Both the position numbers and the translations under genes were made by a program. This document shows positions 56,225 through 64,000 of a stretch of 64,000 nucleotides of DNA, piece after piece. Below the pieces are notes generated by a model. That model did not search any database, was not told where the DNA came from, and saw only the letters and a list, made by a program, of their open reading frames with translations. The DNA comes from Arion vulgaris (taxonomy: Eukaryota; Mollusca; Gastropoda; Stylommatophora; Arionidae). Location of the stretch: the NCBI GenBank assembly GCA_020796225.1, contig CM036767.1, forward strand, positions 21,334,927 to 21,398,926. The letters are read 5' to 3'. The number at the start of each line of letters is the position of its first letter. The stretch's first letter is position 1.

Positions 56225-57310
56225 AGTATATATGATTATACCGTTAGACGCGTTCTTATGATGACGTCAACTGTTGTCTGGAGCTCATATCTGGTACCAT
56301 GTAGTTTTAATGATTATACCGTTAGACACGTTCTTATGATGAAGTCAACTGTTGTCTAGAGCTCATCTCTGGTGCCATGTAGTTTTGATGATTATAGCGT
56401 TAGACATGTTCTTATGATGACGTCGACTGTTGTCTGGAGCTCATATCTGGTGCCATGTAGTTTTGATGATTATACCGTTAGACGCGTTATTATGATGACG
56501 TCAACTATCCTGAGCTCATTCTGTGCCATCGTAGTTTTGATGATTATACCGTTAGCCACGTTCTTATGATGACGTCAACTGTTGTCTGGAGCTCATCTCT
56601 GGTGCCATGTAGTTTTGATGATTATACCGTTAAACGCAGTTCTTATGATGAAGTCAACTGTTGTCTGGAGCCTCTGGATATCTGGTGCCATGTGTAGTTT
56701 TGATGATTATACCGTTAGACGCGTTCTTATGATGAAGTCAACTGTTGTCTGGAGCTCATATCTGGTGCCATGTAGTTTTGATGATTATACCGTTAGACGC
56801 GTTCTTATGATGAAGTCGACTGTTGTCTGGAGCTCATATCTGGTGCCATGTAGTTTTGATGATTATACCGTTAGACGCGTTCTTATGATGACGTCGACTG
56901 TTGTCTGGAGCTCATATCTGGTGCCATGTAGTTTTGATGATTATACCGTTAGACCTGTTCTTATGATGAAGTCGACTGTTGTCTGGAGCTCAATTCTGGT
57001 GCCATGTAGTTTTGATGATTATACCGTTAGACGTGTTCTTATGACGTCGACTGTTGTCTAGCTCTTCTGGTACTGGTTTTGATCGTTAACGGTCTGATGA
57101 TCAACTTGTCTGGCTCATCTGTGCATGTAGTTTTGATGATTATACGTTAACGTTATGATGAGTCACTGTGTCTGTGCTATCTGTCCAGTGTTTTAATGAT
57201 TATACGTTAGACGTTCTTGATGAGCGATGTTGTCTGGACTCATCTGTCTGTTTTAATGATTATACGTTAGACGGTTCTATGATGAGTCGACTGTTTCTGG
57301 AGCCATTCTG
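56225..57310. repeat. 78-bp minisatellite
   Basis: About 14 units containing GATTATACCGTTAGACGCGT and GTCAACTGTTGTCTGGAGCT. Well conserved to about 57.05 kb, then eroded by many deletions to 57.31 kb. It follows SINE-D directly. Confidence 0.95.
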
Positions 57311-57329
57311 TGCCATGTGTTTGATGTTA

Positions 57330-57640
57330 GTTTGTAGACCAGCATTCCTTTCTAGGGAGGACATACAGGAGACAGTCTTGCAGGACATGTTCTGTGGTTA
57401 GATCAGCGGTACCATAGGGACACAGAGGGGGTGGGGACAATCGTAGCCTGTGTAGATGTTTGTTCAGTCTGTTATGTCCTATCCTAGGTCGGAAGATGAT
57501 AGTCTGTCCTTGTCTGTCAAGTGTCTGGTAGTCATCGTTGGGTGGTTTAGGTTCTTCTCTAATGTCCATGATAGTTCTTCTTTTCAAAGTATGTGATTTC
57601 GTTTTGTACTGGTTCACATTCTGCTTCCTTTCTTGCAAGT
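57330..57640 (-). mobile_element. JK4 Jockey-type LINE C-terminus
   Basis: Minus strand: YQTLDRQGQTIIFRPRIGHN, RLNKHLHRLRLSPPPLCPYG, TADLTTEHVLQDCLLY. An open frame of about 103 codons with the CPYG...H...C block that follows RNase H. Truncated at both ends. Confidence 0.88.
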
Positions 57641-57784
57641 AAAGTCTGCCTTCTCGTTACCTGGCACTCCGCAGTGTGGATGCAACATCTGTGAATCCTA
57701 CGTCATCGTATCTTACCAAGATAACTATTTCTTTCTCTATCACTTAGAATGTCTTTGTTCTATACAACTTAACTTTCTCTCTAA

Positions 57785-58155
57785 AGTTTATCATTCTCTA
57801 CCACTTCACCATTCTCTACCACTTCACCATTCTCTACCATTTCACCATTATCTACCCTTTCACCATTCTCTACCACTTCACCATTCTCTACCACTTCACC
57901 ATTCTCTACCACTTCACCATTCTCTACCACTTCACCATTCTCTACCACTTCACCATTCTCTACCATTTCACCATTCTCTACCACTTCACCATTCTCTACC
58001 ACTTCACCATTCTCTACCACTTCACCATTCTCTACCACTTCACCATTCTCTACCACTTCACCATTCTCTACTACTTCACCATTCTCTACCACTTCACCAT
58101 TCTCTACCACTTCACCATTCTCTACCACTTCACCATTCTCTACTACTTCACCATT
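57785..58155. repeat. 18-bp minisatellite (CATTCTCTACCACTTCAC)
   Basis: About 20 near-perfect units. 57.64-57.78 and 58.16-58.36 kb are unassigned. Confidence 0.95.
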
Positions 58156-58364
58156 TTCGTCTCAATATTACATCACTGTTTCCGTGTATCTAATACTACA
58201 AGTTAAAGGAATTCTCATCCCATCATGACATCATGTCCATGGGCGTACATGCTATAAGGCAAAGAGGGGGAAGTGTGCTGGAACCCCTGGAAAATGTATT
58301 TGATGATAAAACAGTTTTATGCGATTCTGATCTCCATTTCCGTGTAATAAACTTCTTCACCTTT

Positions 58365-58480
58365 CAGCTCCGAACGGAGCACATGTCTTTAACAGACTTC
58401 TTCCAGCTCTTCCTCTCTCCTGCCATCCTTTCCAATTCTTTCCATTTGTTAACGCGTTGTAAGCTACCAAGTGAAGCATG
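58365..58480 (-). mobile_element. LN8 LINE ORF2 terminus, parent of 75-bp unit
   Basis: Minus strand: KWKELERMAGERKSWKKSVK then DMCSVRS and stop. The DNA ATGGAAAGAATTGGAA is shared with the 75-bp unit, which then continues CGGATGCCAGAGAAG against AGGATGGCAGGAGAG here. Confidence 0.75.
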
Positions 58481-58519
58481 GACATTTAATAAGGCTGTGG
58501 AAATATTTGTGCTTTTCAA

Positions 58520-58885
58520 TATCCGTGTTACAGAAGAGTCCTGCGTATAACGTGGACAGAGAAGAGAACAAATAGATCTATACAGAAAGAACATAAAATA
58601 AAAGAAAACAAGCTAATGCTACTTGTAAGAAAGAAAAGAAATCGAGATATTTTGGATATATAAAAGACATGAAGAGCTGGAGAAGACCATCATGGAAGGA
58701 GGCATACCGGCAAAGAGAAGAAGAGGAAGACCACGGAGAAGATGGATTCAGGATGTAACTGATGGTTTAAACATGACGGCTGCAGAGACAGGACATCTGA
58801 CCTATGAGAGAGAAATTCCGGAGGACTGTTGGGGTGGCAATGTTCTGCTCAGGACAAGCTATTTTATGATGATGATGACACTGCC
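58520..58885 (+). mobile_element. LN1 LINE ORF2 C-terminus
   Basis: RVLRITWTEKRTNRSIQKEH, then across a frameshift LEKTIMEGGIPAKRRRGRPR, RRWIQDVTDGLNMTAAE, YEREIPEDCWGGNVLLRTSY, ending TTTATGATGATGATG. The best LN1 copy. Open for about 93 codons (58692-58973), the last part beyond the LINE. 58.89-59.13 kb is unassigned. Confidence 0.85.
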
Positions 58886-59132
58886 AAGTATATTATTATT
58901 TTTTCCATTTTCCTCCCCATGGAAAAAAACTTCTGTAGATGCCCATGATCACGTCTGCGCGTGTATATCATAGAACATGTTATAAGAACCATCTTCCATG
59001 TTAAAGATAATCGCATGATTCCCCCAAACAAGACGTTGCTTCCAAATCCCGTTCAACAAACATAATCCCCAAGAAAATCTATGAATGTTATCAAAGATGT
59101 GTAAACATTATAGTTGCAAGTCAGAAGTCAAG

Positions 59133-59560
59133 CTGAATGAAGCCAAGAACATATGTCTGTTGTCAGACATTATTGACTAGTTGGGTGCAAGAACAATAAG
59201 CTGAATGAAGCCAAGAACATATGTCTGTTGTCAGACATTATTGACTAGTTGGGTGCAAGAACAATAAGCTGAATGAAGCCAAGAACATATGTCTGTTGTC
59301 AGACATTATTGACTAGTTGGGTGCAAGAACAATAAGCTGAATGAAGCCAAGAACATATGTCTGTTGTCAGACATTATTGACTAGTTGGGTGCAAGAACAA
59401 TAAGCTGAATGAAGCCAAGAACATATGTCTGTTGTCAGACATTATTGACTAGTTGGGTGCAAGAACAATAAGCTGAATGAAGCCAAGAACATATGTCTGT
59501 TGTCAGACATTATTGACTAGTTGGGTGCAAGAACAATAAGCTGAATGAAGCCAAGAACAA
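59133..59560. repeat. 68-bp minisatellite
   Basis: Six near-identical units containing AATAAGCTGAATGAAGCCAA and GACATTATTGACTAGTTGGG, then a decayed partial unit to 59.6 kb. Each unit has an inverted TGTCTG/CAGACA pair (ATGTCTGTTGTCAGACAT). 59.6-59.98 kb is unassigned. Confidence 0.95.
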
Positions 59561-59984
59561 TAAGCTGTTGTCGACAAATATCAAGAACGATAGCTAATGA
59601 CCAAGAAAATAAGTGAAGTTGTAATTTTAAAATTTTTTGTTTAGAAGAATACGAGTTTAATAAAATAGATAATGCACAAGTACGGGAGGGAGGGGGATCC
59701 AGAAAAAAACCAGAAATAGATCATCAACACATTATTTGAAACCCCCCTTCATCTCCCCATTTCCCATTTCTTACTGCACCTGGCCTGATTATTTTGTGTC
59801 TAGCAGGCGTAGCGTTTACGAAAGGCACTCCTCAGTAAAGACCTTTATTTTATGAGCTTGCTGGCTGTGTTCTTTGAAAGGCTGGTATTGTTGGGCTGTG
59901 CAATGGGTACCGTAAAAAATTGGTGTGTGTGGTTCGGATTCTGTATTTGATATCATACTTCATAATATTGTTAATATGGACATA

Positions 59985-60130
59985 TTCTTCTTCTTCTGCG
60001 CTCGTCCGCTGTGAATTCGGGCGTTAGCCATGACGCCTAGTATGGCGCTCCTTATTGATTTTTGCGTGAAAGTCTGCTTTACCATTTGACTGATGTCCCC
60101 CGCCATGCAGGCGAGCTTCGCCGACTTCAG
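59985..60130 (-). repeat. Dispersed repeat 3' end with GAA tail
   Basis: Minus strand GGCTAACGCCCGAATTCACA then GCGCAGAAGAAGAAG, a LINE/SINE-type tail. TTTGCGTGAAAG on the plus strand recurs at 62.37 kb. Confidence 0.35.
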
Positions 60131-60279
60131 AAGTAAGTATGGATGGATAAGAGGGATGTTCTTCGGTCTCTTGTCGACCTACTGATGAATGACAACACTC
60201 AAATTGACGTTGAATCAGTCCATCGATTTAAGGAGTTTGGAATTATACGTTGTACAAGTAGACCTGGATGCTTGATGGA

Positions 60280-60690
60280 CAGAGATTGATTGATTGATTG
60301 ATTGAATAGGACCGTCATCATCGCACTTCTGTGAGTATCCATGTGTGCTCCGATCTCTTTCTTGCACATGAAGATCTGTAGAACTGGCGAGGGTCCCCGA
60401 TGTAATTTTAAAGATGGTGAAGATATTTTTGTAGGAATTATATTTTTATTTTTTAATCTTTTCTAATGAATTTTGCCCGGGCTGCTGCTTTCCAGCCTGC
60501 TCCTCTTGATTTTGAACTGCCAAGGGTTATTTTACGTGCTCAAATTGAACACGGGACCTATGTTTTACCCCCACACCCACTTTCCCCACCCCACTGGACT
60601 AGGAACACGATCTACACTAAGATCAGGTACCTCTGAAAAAATTTTTAAAAATCTTAACCACGAGACATAGGAACCATCAGTATGCATGAT
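60280..60690 (-). mobile_element. SINE-C copy with (AATC)n tail, head lost
   Basis: Plus-strand view: TTGATTGATTGATTGAATAG, CATGTGTGCTCCGATCTCTT, CTCAAATTGAACACGGGACC, AGGAACACGATCTACACTAA; the tRNA-like head is missing. Confidence 0.75.
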
Positions 60691-60849
60691 GCTCTTCGAC
60701 ATATGTTAAGGGGAGACTGAGCACATATGTGTCTGCCTGGAGTGCTGCGACGTCAGTTAAGTAAAAAATAACCAATATTATCAATACAGAAATGAAGATG
60801 AAGCATACGGAATTATAAGGAAATTGAAGACGACAAATCTCCCGTCTGT

Positions 60850-61215
60850 TGCCGGGGCCCGCATGAGGTACAAATAATGGTAACAATACAACCTACAAAG
60901 CATGTCGTAAGAGACGAGTGATGTAGGGGCCTAGGGAAACTACCCTAGTAAGTAAAAATAAAAAAATAAACTAAAAGAACCCTTTTTATACCACGTGGTA
61001 TATAGGGTAATACAGTGTTAGGCCCGTGTTTTTCATTTACCGTCGTCACACGATGGGTGATGTGAAGATACCCTAGTAAATAAAAAGCGTCGCAGAAATC
61101 GGAAGTGCTGGCCTACGTGTAGGCGCATAGCTGGCACAACGAAGAATCGCTCTTAGGCTCAGATCACACACAACTCACACAGAGTGGTTAACAAGTGGTC
61201 GATATGGAACGTTTG
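60850..61215 (+). repeat. Repeat Z copy split by 110-bp insertion
   Basis: Left part to 60.958 kb and right part from 61.069 kb form one Z copy (AAGCATGTCGTAAGAGACG ... AAAAGCGTCGCAGAAATCGG ... GAAGAAGAAGAG). Confidence 0.75.
60959..61068. mobile_element. 110-bp insertion with 18-bp target duplication
   Basis: Flanked by TACCCTAGTAAGTAAAAA (60941-60958) and TACCCTAGTAAATAAAAA (61069-61086). It contains a perfect 16-bp palindrome TATACCACGTGGTATA (60987-61002), extendable with CCCT/AGGG. Not recognised elsewhere in the window. Confidence 0.65.
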
Positions 61216-61224
61216 AAGAAGAAG

Positions 61225-61345
61225 AGAATCCAGACCGAGTCACATGTGCGATTTTTTATTCGGATATCCTTATAATTGTTGCTGGAGCTATGGAGTTCGT
61301 GCAAGACTCTTGGCAGGTAGCGGACAATTTCTGTCAAGGGAATGA
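61225..61345 (-). mobile_element. SINE-E body fragment
   Basis: Minus-strand relation to SINE-E: GCTGGAGCTATGGAGTTCGT and GCAGGTAGCGGACAATTTCT on the plus strand correspond to the reversed body at 1.1 kb. 61.35-61.79 kb is unassigned. Confidence 0.45.
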
Positions 61346-61794
61346 CAATGAAGTTAATCTTTCGTCTTTAAACCATTTAAAAAACAATTTCAAAAAATGT
61401 ACTGAGAAAAATGTGAGCCATTTTTGGTGAAATAAAAGGTTCCAGATCGTCTTTCACAACATGGCCACTAGATTAACTAATCGAAGAAGGATAAAATGTG
61501 TCAACGACAAAATAAAAATGGGAAAATTGGAGAAGACAAAATTACAGGATAAAATAGAACATAAAACATGGATACGCCTGCAAATATTGATTTAATGTTA
61601 AAGTTAGTTTTTTCATCTGATGAATTTTGCAAAGTTTGCGAAATGTGAATGTACAGAAGAATAAGCTGAGTCTATCGGGAAAATAAGAAAACTAATAAAG
61701 AAATATTTCAAGAGCTAGCAGGGGAAAAAAGAATTGATAAATTAAGTTCACATTGGACAATTTGAGATATTTTAGTTTTTTTAAGAGCCATAAC

Positions 61795-61996
61795 GCCCGC
61801 CGACCAAGTGTGTTTGTAGCGCGTTGGACGACGGGTGACAAGCTCCCTGTGAGTGCGGTTCAATTCCGCGGGCTAGCAGAAAAGTCACAGGTTCTCCAGA
61901 TTTACGGTGTTTGTGGCACCGAACCGAAGGTTACGATGTCCATGGCACCGAGCCGAAGAGCTGAAAGTTCAAGTGTTTCTGGATCGAAAAAATAGA
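61795..61996 (+). mobile_element. SINE-A (long form), tRNA-derived
   Basis: GCCCGCCGACCAAGTGTGTT head, TAGCGCGTTGGACGACGGG, GGTTCAATTCC B box, tail ATCGAAAAAAT. Contains the doubled GGCACCGA(A/G)CCGAAG block. 62.0-62.45 kb is unassigned. Confidence 0.88.
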
Positions 61997-62454
61997 GCCA
62001 TGACACCGTGGAAACCTATCTTAGAAGGGAGGATGGAAGGCAGCAGAGGAAAAGACAGAGATACGATTTGAGAGGTGAACATTTTGACAGGGTGACAGTG
62101 TGAATACAAAAGAAGCAGGTAGTCTGGCAGAATGTACCGTCAGGACAATTGACAGAACTTGGAAGGATATTATATATAACCTGCAATGCGGAGGCAGCTA
62201 ATGAGTGATTATCTAACTTGTTCCCTATCTAGTTACATTTGTCTTTCTATATCTTTACTCTGTTCTAGTGCGCCGCAACATGAATACCGTGGACTGGGGG
62301 AGGGGGATGTTCCGCCCGCTATGAGTTCAAGCACAATAAAGGTGTTTAATAGTGAGAATCTGACATATGTTTTTGCGTGAAAGATTGCTTTCATTATCAC
62401 TAGTGCTTCTGGCTATTCAGGAGAGCATTACTCGACGAGGTACTCACGAAGGAT

Positions 62455-63047
62455 ACTCGAGCGCTTGAAGCAATATTATGATCTTTGACATTTCAAATAG
62501 AAAAATATGTTTTAATATGCATAAAAACAATGGTAAACTAGTCCCGCTGTGAAATCAAAGAACCAGGACTAGACCAGAGTCTAAATGTTTGACAAGACAA
62601 AATGAAAGATCATTTGAAGTTTCCCACAGTCTGAGAAATTGGAGCCAGCTTCCCTGTTATTGTTGTGTAATAATAACTCCATCGCTAGAAGATGGATATT
62701 TAAGTAAGTAATTGGCTGAAACGATCTTGGAAAAGATAGGATAAATAACGTTGGCGTGTATTGTATTTCGCTACAATACATTAAGGGCTGAGCTTCAGGA
62801 TGGATCGCTGGCTGAAATTGAAACGCAGATGTAGTGATGAGGATATTTATGATGCGCGTTCAAGGCAAAACGAAACCTCTTCCTGTTTATTAAAATATTA
62901 AATTGCAGACATTGTTTACTGTTGTAACACACAGATAATTCATTCATGCCCATTTTGATATATAGAAACTTTTGTGCATCAACGGCAACAAAATTTATTT
63001 AAAAGAGAGTCCGAGGTAATGCAAAGTTTGAGAACCGCTGTTTAAGA
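62455..63047 (-). mobile_element. hAT-like non-autonomous element, inverted copy
   Basis: Minus strand starts ACAGCGGTTCTCAAACTTTG and shares its interior with 55.26-55.88 kb over most of its length. 63.05-63.55 kb is unassigned. Confidence 0.65.
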
Positions 63048-63559
63048 GTAATTTGAATCATGAAAAATAACAAGAAACATACTCTGAAGAAGGATTTCAA
63101 GATTTGTTGAGAAATATAACAAATATGCTCTCTCTGGTCTCGAGCATAAAGTTCAAATATAATGATTCATTAGCTATAATTTGCCCAATAATAGGACCTG
63201 GTCTCGACTTATTTTGAATTCGCACAATTCTTTTTTCTTTTTCAAACAGTATCCAAATATGACCCGAGACTGACCTACGAGCAGTCGTTAAGGACGGGGC
63301 GTATTTTCTACGACAAACTAGTGGTTAATAAAGGTCATGACACGTGACTATTGAGTCCGCTGGTACTAAATTATGCCAAACCAGGTCTAGATAATTGATC
63401 TGTGGCAGGTCAGGAAAGAAAAGCTAACTCTCAATGTTAGCTTATCAAAATTAGAGCATCGTGCACTAAGCATGGATGACTCCTTAGCTATGGTTATGAT
63501 TATCTGTGATCCCTGTGGAGTATTCGATCGATATTTCATCTTTTTCAAAGATAATGTTT

Positions 63560-63786
63560 TGTGTGGTCGCTGTAGCGTAGAGGTTAGGTGTTCGTTTATC
63601 ATAACAAAGGGAATCGGTTCGTTCCTTCTTGAAGCCATCTGGATATTTTCCCAGAGATCCCTAATCTCAGTGTAGGTGAGATCGAGTTTCAAATCCTATC
63701 GGAGACGGACGATAAACCGTATGTTCCGTGTTTAAGTTGAGCGCGTAAAAGAACCCTTGGCAGTTCAAAATCGAATAGGGCAGATT
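63560..63786 (+). mobile_element. SINE-C, tRNA head and first half
   Basis: TGTAGCGTAGAGGTTAGGTG (A box), GAATCGGTTCGTTCC (B-box region), then TGTAGGTGAGATCGAGTTTC and AACCCTTGGCAGTTC. It stops where a reversed copy begins. Confidence 0.8.
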
Positions 63787-63789
63787 GAA

Positions 63790-64000
63790 CCATCCATCAT
63801 CATTGCACTTCGGTGAGTAATCATGTGTGCTCCGATCTATTTCTTACACAGGAAGATTTTAGTTGCAGTACACGAATTCCGTAGCACCAACGAGGGTTCT
63901 TGACGTAATATCGAAGATGGCGATGATATTTTTTGTAGGAATTTTATTTTTATTCTAATGAATTTTGCCTGGGCAGCAGTTTTCCAGCCTGTTCTTCTCG
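63790..64000 (-). mobile_element. SINE-C reversed copy, runs off the window
   Basis: CATCATTGCACTTCGGTGAG, CATGTGTGCTCCGATCTATT, TTTTGCCTGGGCAGCAGTTT; its tRNA-like head would lie beyond 64 kb. Confidence 0.8.

Overview
This window looks like a gene-poor, transposon-saturated stretch of a metazoan nuclear genome. The reasons are many decayed non-LTR retrotransposon (LINE) fragments with several reverse-transcriptase and RNase H types, several tRNA-derived SINE families, DNA-transposon remnants (Kolobok-like, hAT-like, mariner-like) and very abundant mini- and microsatellites. The mix of LINE C-termini is of a kind I associate with molluscan and other marine-invertebrate genomes; the exact taxon cannot be fixed from this sequence. 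No complete host gene, functional tRNA, rRNA or CRISPR array was recognised. The only host-gene candidate is a weak one: a TATA box followed by a short exon with a good splice donor at 24.04-24.11 kb.

Labels used below are mine. LN1-LN8 are LINE groups distinguished by their ORF2 C-termini. JK1-JK4 are Jockey-type LINEs with RNase H and/or a C-terminal Cys/His motif. SINE-A to SINE-F are repeats, most with a tRNA-like A/B-box head. Repeats Z and Y are dispersed repeats sharing a short core.

Layout: 0-10.6 kb holds LINE 3' ends, SINEs, a foldback element with 13-bp target duplications (2.4 kb), CT and 15-bp arrays and a TTAA-flanked Kolobok-like transposon (7.86-9.29 kb). 10.6-18.0 kb is one 75-bp minisatellite of about 98 units. 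18-27 kb mixes LINE/SINE fragments, 22-, 49- and 15-bp arrays, and a mariner-type MITE and a LINE nested in SINE-F. 27.4-30.0 kb is one SINE-F copy carrying an internal 21-bp array (about 85 units), followed by a 64-bp array. 30-35 kb holds nested SINEs and LINEs. 35.0-38.5 kb is a 49-bp array (about 71 units) growing from the tail of the foldback element. 38.8-39.5 kb is a 48-bp array inside a LINE. 40-50 kb is nested LINEs, a second foldback copy and simple repeats. 50-59.6 kb is dominated by 45-, 46-, 55-, 30-, 18-, 78-, 18- and 68-bp arrays. 59.6-64 kb is SINE-rich with an inverted hAT-like copy.

The main observation is that many of the minisatellites are not independent satellites. Their unit can be matched by eye to a single-copy segment of a mobile element, often present un-amplified elsewhere in the window. 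Most often this is the last part of LINE ORF2 or the 3' end of a LINE or SINE. The array sits at the right place in a copy of that element, with the element continuing on one or both sides. The window therefore records repeated birth of tandem arrays inside transposon 3' ends.
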